64,000 nt of DNA from Armatimonadaceae bacterium (lineage in GTDB: Bacteria; Armatimonadota; Armatimonadia; Armatimonadales; Armatimonadaceae). The stretch lies in assembly GCA_030447685.1 (NCBI GenBank), contig JAUJOK010000018.1:1-64000 (forward strand), given 5' to 3'. The notes under the pieces are model-generated. The model made no database searches. It had not been told where the DNA came from and was given only the letters and a program-made list of their open reading frames with translations. This document shows, piece by piece, positions 1-8,847 of the stretch. Both the position numbers and the translations under genes were made by a program. The number at the start of each line of letters is the position of its first letter. The first letter of the stretch is position 1.

Positions 1-20
1 GAATAAACGCCTGCCGAGTT

Positions 21-78
21 ACTTAACGAGTCCCTCAATCGCCAAACGTCCATTAGCCCTCTGAGGGACTCGTTAGGT
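21..78. repeat. interrupted palindrome with attC-like outer boxes
   Basis: Positions 24-37 and 62-75 are perfect 14-base reverse complements separated by 24 bases. The pairing continues outward to 21 and 78 with a single G-T mismatch. The outermost heptamers ACTTAAC (21-27) and GTTAGGT (72-78) fit the integron attC consensus boxes RYYYAAC and GTTRRRY. Unlike classical attC sites, the stem is fully paired, with no unpaired central spacer or extrahelical base. It could also be an insertion-sequence end or a plain stem-loop; no T-run follows. Confidence 0.55.
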
Positions 79-414
79 ATTTCTAAGCTTGAACGCTACT
101 TCCTCTATTGCGATGGCTACAGCCCCAGCCCCTGGGCGGCATTGTCTCGGAAGAGGCTCCCTTCCCGGATGTAGGGAAGGGGCAGGTGGCGGAGTCACCG
201 AAAACGCAAGTTTTCGGGCACAGTGGCAGGACCCACCAGGGTGGCAGCCTGCCTGGGACGGATCGAGACACGGCAAGGGCTCAACACGACGGCGGCGTAA
301 CGGGTGATGGCCGAGGCGACCGACGAGCGCTGCCCAGGCATCGGGGCCGTTCCCGAGCGTGAGCGTTTCCGCACTCACTTCGGAGGAGGCGGGCGGCAGA
401 GTGGAAGCTACGCC

Positions 415-443
415 TTGTCAGACGCACAAGCCGAGGTTATAAT
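415..443 (+). promoter_or_regulatory. sigma70-type promoter for a leaderless transcript
   Basis: TTGTCA (415-420), 17-bp spacer, TATAAT (438-443). Seven bases past the -10 box is position 450, the A of the PhyH start codon, so the mRNA would begin at the AUG. There is no Shine-Dalgarno sequence. Confidence 0.75.
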
Positions 444-449
444 CCGACC

Positions 450-1271
450 ATGCACAGTCATTCCCCTTCAGCAGCGACATACACGATCTTCGATTATGCT
501 GATAACCGTGAAGCGGAAATCAGCAAAGCGGAGCTGAGGCAAAGATTTGACCGCGATGGGGTTGTGGTCATGCCAGGCTTTCTCACGGAGTCACAAATGC
601 TCCCGCTCCGCCGTGAGCTGGATGCCCATTACGCGCCGCTCGCAAGCAAGGCGGCGACCTCGCACAACGGAGCGGGTATTCTGGCAAGGTTCGAATGCGA
701 CGTAATGGTCTGGGCGCCTTTGAAGGATGGCAACGCCGCATTCGTGGCTCTGAGCGAAATGCGCGAACTCGCGGAGGTCACGGAAGCTCTTCTGGATACC
801 GGCTACGCGACGAACCCTAATGGATTGGTGATGTATTCCGTGGGCGGAGGACGCGGTCAGGCTTGGCACCAGGACTGTCCGCCCGGCGGCCCGGAGAGCA
901 AAGAATTCAACCTGAACCGCCTGATCTACACGGACGACGTGGCGCTGGCCGATGGAGCCATTGTCTTCGTGCCAGGCTCGCACTGCTTCAGGCGTATCCC
1001 GTCCGGCGGGCATCAGGAGCCAATTGAAGGCGAAATCACCCTGGAGCCGCGCGCGGGCACTGTCATCTTCCTGCACGGCCACGTTTACCATCGTGTGACG
1101 CCCAACTCGAACATGAAGCCGCGCACCTCAATCAACTTGCGAGCCTATCCGGCTGGGACGGACGCCGCCGTAAACTGCATCGGCGTTTATCGGAATGGTG
1201 ACGTAAACTTCTGCGAGACCTTCAAGCAACACGACGGCAAACCGGTCGAACTCGTCGCCAATATGCGATGA
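450..1271 (+). CDS. phytanoyl-CoA dioxygenase (PhyH) family protein
   Basis: A 273-residue Fe(II)/2-oxoglutarate-dependent oxygenase of the PhyH family, normal family length. The metal-binding facial triad is visible: H140-x-D142 in WHQD, and a distal histidine (H214) in HGHVYHRVTPN. It is followed by an arginine (PRTSINLR) that would bind the 2-oxoglutarate carboxylate. No signal peptide, so it should be cytosolic. The family hydroxylates varied small molecules, so the substrate cannot be named. The start is fixed by a promoter whose predicted +1 falls on the ATG. The next gene, 89 bp downstream on the same strand, encodes an exported glycoside hydrolase-like protein, which hints at a catabolic setting but does not identify the substrate. 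Confidence 0.88.
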   Translation: MHSHSPSAATYTIFDYADNREAEISKAELRQRFDRDGVVVMPGFLTESQMLPLRRELDAHYAPLASKAATSHNGAGILARFECDVMVWAPLKDGNAAFVALSEMRELAEVTEALLDTGYATNPNGLVMYSVGGGRGQAWHQDCPPGGPESKEFNLNRLIYTDDVALADGAIVFVPGSHCFRRIPSGGHQEPIEGEITLEPRAGTVIFLHGHVYHRVTPNSNMKPRTSINLRAYPAGTDAAVNCIGVYRNGDVNFCETFKQHDGKPVELVANMR

Positions 1272-1360
1272 CGCATCGCCCTCTGATCACCCGGAACCAC
1301 CTGGTAACGAGGACGTGCCGTGCAGCAGCAAGGGCGCGCCGCTAGCGCCGGGTAAATCTT

Positions 1361-4300
1361 TTGAAGCCAAAACATTTTCTGATCGTGCCAGTGCTGATGG
1401 CAGCAATGTATTTCGTTGTGCCGGGAATGGAACCCGTGGCGGAGGCTCAGGAGCCTGTACCGCAAGGCATACCCCTGCCGGTAGAAATTGAAAGCGGCAA
1501 ACGCGCCCGCGTCAACCTGAACGGCCCCTGGAAGTTCTCGCCCGCGCGAAGCATCAGCGGGCAGGCCAATGCCGCGCCGCAGCAAGGCTGGGGTCGGATT
1601 CAGGTGCCCGGCTCGTGGCGTCGCAGCCAGGACATAATCGAGGTGGGTACCGGCCCGCAGTGGGCAGGTTTCGATGGCAGCAAGTTGGCTGGCGCGTGGT
1701 ATGAGCGCCGCTTCAAAGTGCCCACCGACTGGAATGGTCGCCACATCTCGATTGATTTTCAGCGCGTCAGCACCGACGCTACCATTTGGATCAACGATAA
1801 GCCGGCGGGAAAAATCGACTGGCCCGAAGGCGAACTCGACATCACCCCTCTGGTCACGCCCGGTCAGGAAGTGACCTTGCGTGCCTTCGTCGTAGCTACC
1901 CTTGATAAAGCGGAAGCCCTGGTTTTGATGGGCAATGAACCCGGTCAGAACTACACGGCCAAAGCCGAACTGCAATCCGGCGGAATAGTCGGCAGCGTGA
2001 CCCTGAAAAGCCGCCCGCATGGTGCCCATATAAGCGACGTTTATATCAAACCGAGTACTCGCAGGAAGGAGTTGGGTACCGATGTCGAGCTGTCCGGCGT
2101 GACGCAGAGCGGGCCGGTGCAGATTGTCGCCCGTCTGCTGGATGAAAATGGGAGCGAAGAAAAGCGCTTTACGCAAACTGTCAACGTGGTAGCTCGGTCG
2201 AAGCAGAGCGTGCAAATAGCCTGGCCGTGGACGAACCCGCGTTTGTGGGATTACAACAAGCCCAACCTGTACACGATGCGACTGAGTGCAAAGGGTGCGG
2301 GCGTCGATGACGAGACGGCTCAGAAATTTGGATTTCGTGAAGTATGGGTACAGGGACGCGAGGTGTTCTTTAACGGCACGCCGTTTCGTATCCGTCCGTT
2401 CTTGTTGGGTGCGACTGGGGCTAACGAAGGGGCCAAGCGCTTAAAAGAGGCGCGTGAACTGGGCTATAACTTCGGCGAACTGTGGCCGGAAGATATAGAA
2501 TCGCGCAGCCGCGACGCCCGTTATACCGACTGGTATGATGTCGCCGACCGCGAAGGTTTCCCAATTTCCGGCGTCATGCCGCACATGGGTTGGATGGGCA
2601 GCCAGATCAACTCACCTGACAAAATGGCCACATATCGCGCAAAAACCGAGCGTCTGATGCGTCGCTATCGCAATCACCCGTCAGTCATCATCTGGGGAAC
2701 ATCGGGCAACATGATGGGCGGCTCGCGTGATCCGCGCTACGTCGGTCTGCGTGAGGAGTCCATAGCCTCAGAGACTGTGCGCGGGTCCCAGAGTGCTCGG
2801 ACAATCCCTTTAGCTGAAAAAGGCGTCAATATTATCAAATCGGTTGATCCGACTCGTCCTGTTCTGATCCACAATGGGGGCGCAGCAGGAGATATTTATA
2901 CGCTCAACCACTACCTCAACTTCATTCCACTGCAGGAACGGGAAGAATGGCTTTCCAATTATGTGGTGAAGGGCGACATGCCATTGATGTATGTCGAATT
3001 CGGCACACCAGTCAACATCAGTTTAATGCGCGGGCGCAGCGGTTTTCTTAATGCCTACGTCAGCGAAAATTTGCTCACCGAGTTCACCGCGATCTATCTG
3101 GGCAACGAGGCATACAAACTTGAACCCGCCGATTACCGCAAACGAACGGCGGAACGTTTTGTGAAAGACCAGGCCTACCAGTGGTCGCAGAGCATGAAAG
3201 AGCGGGATTTCTCGCCGAGTTGGATGCAGTTGCAGGATTTGTTCATTAGAAACACCTGGCGTTCGTGGCGTACCATGGGCATAACCGGTGGAATGGTGCC
3301 GTGGGACGAGGGTTACGTCAGGCTCAACGGACAGCTTACACCTGCCGGAAAAGCCATGCGCGCCAACAATAGCGACACACTGGCATGGATCACGGGCGCC
3401 GCCCAAACCGGCGACATCGCCGCCTTCACCTCTAAAGATCACTCTTTCTTCGCCGGAGAAAAGGTTCGCAAGCAAATCGCGCTGCTCAACGATGCCCGTA
3501 TCGTGCAGAAGTACACCTTGCGATGGACGGCAACCATCAATAACAAGATCGTTGGGAGTGGCAAGATGAGCGGCAGCCTGGCCGTCGGCCAAACTCTCTT
3601 TGTGCCGTTCGAGTTCGCTGCCCCCACCACAACGAGTAAGGCGAACGGAGCGATTACTCTCGATGCCGCCATCGGTGAGAACAAGCACTTCGACCGCTTC
3701 GATTTTCGCGTCTGGCCGCGCGCTGTTGCATCCAAAGGCACCATCAGCATCTTCGATCCTGAAGGCAAAACGAGCGCGATGCTGCGTGCCCTCGGCTACA
3801 CCGTCGCGCGGTGGAACGGAAAATTCAGCACTCAATTGCTGGTGATTGGCCGCAACGCTTTGAAAAACGGGGCCAAGCTTCCTGGCGACCTGAAAGCTTT
3901 CGTGGAGAACGGTGGCCGGGTGCTTCTTTCGGGACACGATCCGCACTGGCTGCGCGGAAATATGGGCGTGCGCGTGTCCTACCATCAGTCGCGGCGTTTG
4001 TGGAATGTCGGTGACGCCCCGATTGTGCGTGGGTTGGACGAGTTGGATTTGCGCGACTGGCGCGGCCACAGCACTTTGCTTAATCCTCGCCCGGACTACA
4101 ATAACCAAAAAGGTCCCGATGTCCGACTCGCAAAAACCACCTATCCCTATGCCGGTTGGCGCTGGGGCAATCGAGGCACCGTGGCTTCGGCAGCGATTGA
4201 AAAGCCGCATCGCTCTGGATGGAGACCGTTGCTGGAAAGCGAGTTCGATCTGGCGTATTCGCCGTTGATGGAACTCGATTTCGGCAAGGGCAAAATGATT

Positions 4301-5563
4301 TGGAGCCAGCTCGATTTGGAAGATCATGTGACGCTCGACCCTGCCGCGCGACGTCTGTCACAACAACTCATCGAGTACGCGTCCAAAACCCCGCTCGCAC
4401 CGCGCGTTTCGGTCACTTACATCGGCGGCGAAACGGGAAGCGCGCTGCTGAATTCACTGGGTGTGCAGTTCAAAACGAGGACGACCCTGCTCTCTTCGGG
4501 TCTGGTTGTTGTCGGCGCGGACGCGACAATCCGCGACGCGCAGCTTGAGACTTTCGCGCGCGGCGGCGGCAAAGTGATGTTTCTGCCGCGACGCGACGCC
4601 AAAGGCGCGGCGGGCCTGCAATTGCAACAGAAAACCGATTTCGTCGGTTCGGTGCAGGCTCCGAGGTGGCCCGAAGCACGCGGCTTGTCCGCTTCCGATT
4701 TGCGCTGGCGCAACGCCAGTAGCGCGTGGCTGGCAGCTTCGGGCGAAGGCTGGCAAGTCGGGGCCGATGGCCTGCTGGCGCGGCGCGAACTCGGAAAGGG
4801 CGTAATGATGTGGTCGCAAATCGACCCCACCAGCCTGCCTGCCGACGAAAAGACCTACTTCCGCTTTACGCGCTGGCGACAAACTCGCGCTCTGTCGCAG
4901 GTTCTGGCGACCCTTGGCGCATCCTTTACCACCGATGAACGTATCTTCTCGCCGCGCGCGGAAGTTAACGCGCCCGTGGTCGCCCTTGGTGGGGAATGGC
5001 GCGCGCGTCAAATCCAGCGTTTTGAGGCCGCGCCTTCATCCGACAAAGGGCACGAAGATAAAGGCATCAGCGCAGAAGCCAAAAGCGCGATTGCAGCCGA
5101 TTTCAACGACGCCAACTGGCAAGTTGTGCAGGCTCCGCGCGACATGGATTCTTATGGCGGCACCTGGGCAAACGCCGACGGTGAAGCCGTCTTCCGCAAA
5201 GTCATCGAAGTTCCTGCCGCATTGGTTGGCCAGGACCTGAAGCTGTCGTTAGGGTCCGTTGACGATTTCGACGACACCTATTTCAATGGCGTGCGCGTCG
5301 GCGGCATTGGCAAGGAGAACAATGCGGCTTGGGGCGTCAAGCGCGAATACACCATTCCAGCGAATCTGGTTAAAGCGGGTAAAAACGTAATTGCAGTGCG
5401 CGTGTGGGATCGCTACGGCGGTGGTGGCTTTACCTCAAACGTGCCAGCTGAGCTTTTGCTTCAATCAACACGCGTTCAGGCCCGGGCGGCGGGACTGTAT
5501 CACCCCGATTACCGTGAGGATTGGGAATTGGGCGACGAGCCTTATCGCTATTACAACTGGTAA
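1361..5563 (+). CDS. exported glycoside hydrolase family 2-like protein, acid/base Glu absent
   Basis: A 1400-residue protein starting at TTG, with a signal peptide (residues about 1-30, basic start, hydrophobic core, AEA cleavage region). An N-terminal GH2 sugar-binding beta-sandwich (LNGPWKF, WYERRF) is followed by an immunoglobulin-like domain and a TIM barrel from about residue 325. The strand-7 nucleophile is present as E546 in YVEFG. At the strand-4 position, where GH2 enzymes have Asn-Glu, this protein reads N450-M451 in NHPSVIIWGTSGNM, so the usual acid/base is missing. A large middle region looks like a beta-galactosidase small-chain or GATase-like segment, and residues about 1240-1380 form a second galactose-binding-like jelly roll. 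It may be a non-classical hydrolase or a binding protein. No good ribosome-binding site precedes the TTG. Confidence 0.8.
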   Translation: MKPKHFLIVPVLMAAMYFVVPGMEPVAEAQEPVPQGIPLPVEIESGKRARVNLNGPWKFSPARSISGQANAAPQQGWGRIQVPGSWRRSQDIIEVGTGPQWAGFDGSKLAGAWYERRFKVPTDWNGRHISIDFQRVSTDATIWINDKPAGKIDWPEGELDITPLVTPGQEVTLRAFVVATLDKAEALVLMGNEPGQNYTAKAELQSGGIVGSVTLKSRPHGAHISDVYIKPSTRRKELGTDVELSGVTQSGPVQIVARLLDENGSEEKRFTQTVNVVARSKQSVQIAWPWTNPRLWDYNKPNLYTMRLSAKGAGVDDETAQKFGFREVWVQGREVFFNGTPFRIRPFLLGATGANEGAKRLKEARELGYNFGELWPEDIESRSRDARYTDWYDVADREGFPISGVMPHMGWMGSQINSPDKMATYRAKTERLMRRYRNHPSVIIWGTSGNMMGGSRDPRYVGLREESIASETVRGSQSARTIPLAEKGVNIIKSVDPTRPVLIHNGGAAGDIYTLNHYLNFIPLQEREEWLSNYVVKGDMPLMYVEFGTPVNISLMRGRSGFLNAYVSENLLTEFTAIYLGNEAYKLEPADYRKRTAERFVKDQAYQWSQSMKERDFSPSWMQLQDLFIRNTWRSWRTMGITGGMVPWDEGYVRLNGQLTPAGKAMRANNSDTLAWITGAAQTGDIAAFTSKDHSFFAGEKVRKQIALLNDARIVQKYTLRWTATINNKIVGSGKMSGSLAVGQTLFVPFEFAAPTTTSKANGAITLDAAIGENKHFDRFDFRVWPRAVASKGTISIFDPEGKTSAMLRALGYTVARWNGKFSTQLLVIGRNALKNGAKLPGDLKAFVENGGRVLLSGHDPHWLRGNMGVRVSYHQSRRLWNVGDAPIVRGLDELDLRDWRGHSTLLNPRPDYNNQKGPDVRLAKTTYPYAGWRWGNRGTVASAAIEKPHRSGWRPLLESEFDLAYSPLMELDFGKGKMIWSQLDLEDHVTLDPAARRLSQQLIEYASKTPLAPRVSVTYIGGETGSALLNSLGVQFKTRTTLLSSGLVVVGADATIRDAQLETFARGGGKVMFLPRRDAKGAAGLQLQQKTDFVGSVQAPRWPEARGLSASDLRWRNASSAWLAASGEGWQVGADGLLARRELGKGVMMWSQIDPTSLPADEKTYFRFTRWRQTRALSQVLATLGASFTTDERIFSPRAEVNAPVVALGGEWRARQIQRFEAAPSSDKGHEDKGISAEAKSAIAADFNDANWQVVQAPRDMDSYGGTWANADGEAVFRKVIEVPAALVGQDLKLSLGSVDDFDDTYFNGVRVGGIGKENNAAWGVKREYTIPANLVKAGKNVIAVRVWDRYGGGGFTSNVPAELLLQSTRVQARAAGLYHPDYREDWELGDEPYRYYNW

Positions 5564-5696
5564 TCCGAGAGCAAACATCGATTTATATGATTTGGACGGC
5601 GCGCCGGCCCTGCCGTTTGAGATCGGTGAGCTCCCGCTGCTACGTCCACACCGCCGAGGACGCGCGCTTCGTGGCTGTTTTGCGGCAGGGGGGAAC

Positions 5697-7577
5697 ATGA
5701 CTTCGTATGACGAATTGAAACAGCGCCTCGCACGCGGCTGGAACACGTGGAACACTCGCAGCGTGCTGTCGCATGTCCTGCTGCCTTCCGGCTTCGCCCT
5801 GAACCTGTGCCTCAAGGAGTACGCGGACGGCCAGTACCTGAAGGAGGCGCTCATCGGACGCCAGAACAAGGATCAAGAGCAGATCCATCCCGGTCCGCAC
5901 GCTTACGACGGCGCCTACACGGAACTGACACTCGCCTGGCGGGGAATAGAGATCCGCATCCAGAGCGCTACTGAGAACGACCATCTGGTCCTCTTAGTGA
6001 CGCCGCTGCGGAACCAAACAAAGCCCGCCCTGCTCGTGGTCGAACCGGGCTTCCTTTGGAACCGACCCGGTGTCGTTCAGCGCGACGGTGACACGCTCCG
6101 GGCCACGATCCCCGACCAAACGGTAACCATTTACGCCACGGGCGCGAGTGTTGTGGAAACGCAGGTCGCCGCCCAAACGCCGTACCTGGCTTTGCCCCTG
6201 GACGGGCCAGTCGGCCTTTCCACGGGGCGGCCCCGAACGCTGGCGGAGATCGAGGCGGTTGTGCGGCATCAGAAGGAAAAGCACGACGCGGAAATCGCCT
6301 CGTTTGGCGATCTGGCTGAGGTGTATGCGGCCGTACAGACCTGCCTGGCCTGGGACACGATCTATGATCCTTCCAAACAGCGCGTCGTGTCGCCGGTCAG
6401 CCGGATCTGGAACGTGAACAGCGGCGGTTACGTGCTGTTCTGCTGGGACAACTACTTCGCCGCCTACCTTGCCGCGCTCGGCAGCCGCGACCTGGCCTAC
6501 GCGAATGCCATCGAGATCACGCGTGAGCGCACCGACGACGGCTTCGTACCCAACTGCGCCTGGGCGAACGGCGTGACGAGCCGTGACCGCTCACAGCCGC
6601 CGGTTGGCGCGCTGATGGTGCGCGAGCTGTATCGCCGATTCGGCGAGCGGTGGCTGCTCGAAGAGCTCTTCGACGATCTGCTTACCTGGAACCGCTGGTG
6701 GGCCGAGCGCCGGTGCCGTGACGGACTGCTCGCCTGGGGATCGAACCCGTACACGCCCCGGGTCGGCAACATATGGGAAACGCGAGGCGTGGGCGGTACC
6801 TTCGGCGGCGCGCTGGAGTCGGGCCTCGACAACTCGCCAATCTACGACGACATCCCGTTTGATTCGGCTACGCACACCATGCAACTGGCCGACGTTGGCC
6901 TGAACGGTCTGTACCTGGCCGACTGTTCCGCCCTGGCCGAGATTGCCAGCGTGCTGGGCCGGGCGGCCGAGGCGGGCGAACTGCGCGAGCGCCGAGATGC
7001 TTTCGCGGCGAACCTGCAAAGCCTTTGGGACGAGCCGACCGGCCTATTTCTGAACCGCCGACTCGACACGGGCGCATTCAGCCGCCGCCTGTCGCCGACG
7101 CACTTCTACCCCCTGCTCGGGCAGGCGGCCTCGCCTGCACAGGCCGCGCGCATGATCCAGGAACATCTGCGTAATCCTGACGAGTTTTGGGGCGAGTGGG
7201 TGCTGCCCTCCATCGCGCGCAACGACCCCGCGTACCCAGACCAGACCTACTGGCGTGGCCGGATTTGGGCACCCATGAACTTTCTGGTGTATTTGGGCTT
7301 GCGCAACTATCCCGACCTCAACGAAGCCCAGCAGGCCCGGCGCGATCTTGCTGAACGCTCCGTCGCGCTCCTGCTCAAAGAATGGCAAGAGCACGGCCAT
7401 GTCCACGAAAACTATTCGGCGGACACCGGCGAGGGCTGCGACAAAAGCAACAGCGACCGCTTTTATCATTGGGGTGGCCTGCTTGGCCTCATCGCCTTGA
7501 TCGAAGCCGGCCACCTGGATGGCCCGGAGCGGCCACTGATCGATCTTTCCAGCAAGGAAAGCATGACAACGGAATGA
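5697..7577 (+). CDS. GH63 mannosylglycerate/glucosylglycerate hydrolase-like protein
   Basis: A 626-residue cytosolic protein resembling bacterial GH63 (alpha/alpha)6-barrel enzymes that hydrolyse mannosylglycerate or glucosylglycerate. The N-terminal segment (RGWNTWNTRSVLSHVLLP, then EALIGR and HPGPHAYDG) is highly typical. The likely catalytic acid is D251 in CWDNYFAA and the base E571 in HENYSADTGEG; the C-terminal SDRFYHWGGLLGL motif is conserved. The start is the ATG preceded by a run of G's (AGGGGGGAAC); the frame remains open upstream but reads into the preceding gene. These enzymes recycle compatible solutes, so the host may make or scavenge glycerate-linked sugars. Which hexose is cleaved cannot be read from sequence. 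Confidence 0.82.
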   Translation: MTSYDELKQRLARGWNTWNTRSVLSHVLLPSGFALNLCLKEYADGQYLKEALIGRQNKDQEQIHPGPHAYDGAYTELTLAWRGIEIRIQSATENDHLVLLVTPLRNQTKPALLVVEPGFLWNRPGVVQRDGDTLRATIPDQTVTIYATGASVVETQVAAQTPYLALPLDGPVGLSTGRPRTLAEIEAVVRHQKEKHDAEIASFGDLAEVYAAVQTCLAWDTIYDPSKQRVVSPVSRIWNVNSGGYVLFCWDNYFAAYLAALGSRDLAYANAIEITRERTDDGFVPNCAWANGVTSRDRSQPPVGALMVRELYRRFGERWLLEELFDDLLTWNRWWAERRCRDGLLAWGSNPYTPRVGNIWETRGVGGTFGGALESGLDNSPIYDDIPFDSATHTMQLADVGLNGLYLADCSALAEIASVLGRAAEAGELRERRDAFAANLQSLWDEPTGLFLNRRLDTGAFSRRLSPTHFYPLLGQAASPAQAARMIQEHLRNPDEFWGEWVLPSIARNDPAYPDQTYWRGRIWAPMNFLVYLGLRNYPDLNEAQQARRDLAERSVALLLKEWQEHGHVHENYSADTGEGCDKSNSDRFYHWGGLLGLIALIEAGHLDGPERPLIDLSSKESMTTE

Positions 7578-7620
7578 CGCTTCACCACACCTACTTCATC
7601 CAACCGCGAGCGGTGCGGGG

Positions 7621-8580
7621 CTATGCCAGCAGGGTTTTAAGGAGAAGGTCGCGGGCGGCCTCTGCGCGTCCCTGTGCCATATCCACTGTCACCTCTGCGT
7701 TGGACTCGCCTTCACCTAAGACGACTGTCCTGCCTCGTGTCTGTTCGCTCTGCGCCTGGACATGGATCCGCATCGGCTGGGTTTCGTAATGGCTGCTGCT
7801 GCCGCCGCTACCCGTCGTTTGGTCCAGACTCCACAGGATCGGCGCCAGGTCGTACATGACGGGTCCGGGTTTGCCGCCCTTGTGGGGCCACCACAGATCG
7901 ATGCAACGGGAGAGAGCAACCGTGAGCGGTGTGCCGCGTTCGCGTATCAGCGCGCAGTGCTCCGGCATCAGGACGACGCGACGGGTGACATCCCACGTTC
8001 CCATGAAGAGCGGCACCCCCGAAGTCAGAACGACCTGGGCTGCCTCCGGGTCCCAGGCCACGTTGTGTTCGGCACGTTCGAGGCGGACCTCACCGCCCAT
8101 CATCGCTATCCACTTGATCTTGCCAGCAATATCAGGTTCGCGCAGCAGCACCTTGGCAAGGTTGGTCACAGGCCCGATCGTGACCACAGCCACCTCACCG
8201 GGGTACTCTTCCACGGTGCGCAGGATCAGGCCGACCGCATCTGGGTCTACAGGCGGCTCCGCGGCGGCCTCGCCCGGTGAAACGATGGAATAATGGTTCA
8301 GCATATAGCCGCCGCCGCTATCGCCGCCGCCGTTAAAGTTGTCCTCACTGTCTGCGTGTCCCAAAGGTGTTGCCGCGCCCGCCGCGACTGGAATGTCGGT
8401 GCGCCCCAATAGGCGCAGCAGTTTACGGACGATGTGTACGCGCCGATCCGGGAAGGGAGTGACTGTCGTGATGGCGCGCACGTCCAGATCCGGTCGCAGC
8501 AACGCAAACGCGAGGGCGAGCACGTCGTCCACGTCATCACCGGGATCTGTGTCGATAATTAGCTTCTGTGGGAGTGGCAT
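7621..8580 (-). CDS. cytosolic nucleoside hydrolase (IUNH family)
   Basis: A 319-residue inosine-uridine-preferring nucleoside hydrolase. The N-terminal calcium-binding signature DTDPGDDVDD is complete, and the second ligand region (EHNVAWDPEAA) is intact. The family cleaves the N-glycosidic bond of ribonucleosides to ribose and free base. The start ATG at 8580 has a clear GGAGGAAG ribosome-binding site, which rules out the longer upstream frame. It lies convergent to the glycerate-sugar hydrolase gene and downstream of a second, exported nucleoside hydrolase on the same strand. Base preference is not deducible. Confidence 0.9.
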   Translation of the reverse strand: MPLPQKLIIDTDPGDDVDDVLALAFALLRPDLDVRAITTVTPFPDRRVHIVRKLLRLLGRTDIPVAAGAATPLGHADSEDNFNGGGDSGGGYMLNHYSIVSPGEAAAEPPVDPDAVGLILRTVEEYPGEVAVVTIGPVTNLAKVLLREPDIAGKIKWIAMMGGEVRLERAEHNVAWDPEAAQVVLTSGVPLFMGTWDVTRRVVLMPEHCALIRERGTPLTVALSRCIDLWWPHKGGKPGPVMYDLAPILWSLDQTTGSGGSSSHYETQPMRIHVQAQSEQTRGRTVVLGEGESNAEVTVDMAQGRAEAARDLLLKTLLA

Positions 8581-8847
8581 GGAAATCTTCCTCCGTCGGC
8601 ACGGGCAGGCACGCTCTACTGTCGCTGTTCTGCGGACTTCTGATGTGCCTTCCCGTATCCCGGCGAAACATATCAACCGCCGCCAAGCCCGCGAGCAAGA
8701 ATCCACCAACGGGCGGGCTGCCCACCTGCAGAAATGGCTAAACAGCAGAGGTTTCAACTGGTTAGCGCACTGGGCCGCGGTGGATGGCTCCTGTACTCAA
8801 CAGCGGCAGTGAATATGGGTAGTCGATGCTGTGCCAAGGACAGGAAT

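Larger units (their letters stand above)
1..449. other. non-coding stretch upstream of the PhyH gene
   Basis: No reading frame here looks coding. It holds an interrupted palindrome near its left end, a small hairpin at 198-217 (CCGAAAAC, loop GCAA, GTTTTCGG), and a strong promoter at its right end. All are listed separately where they matter. Confidence 0.6.

Noticed and set aside
1187-2215. 342-codon minus-strand frame opposite the PhyH and GH2 genes
   Set aside because: Shadow of two well-supported plus-strand genes.
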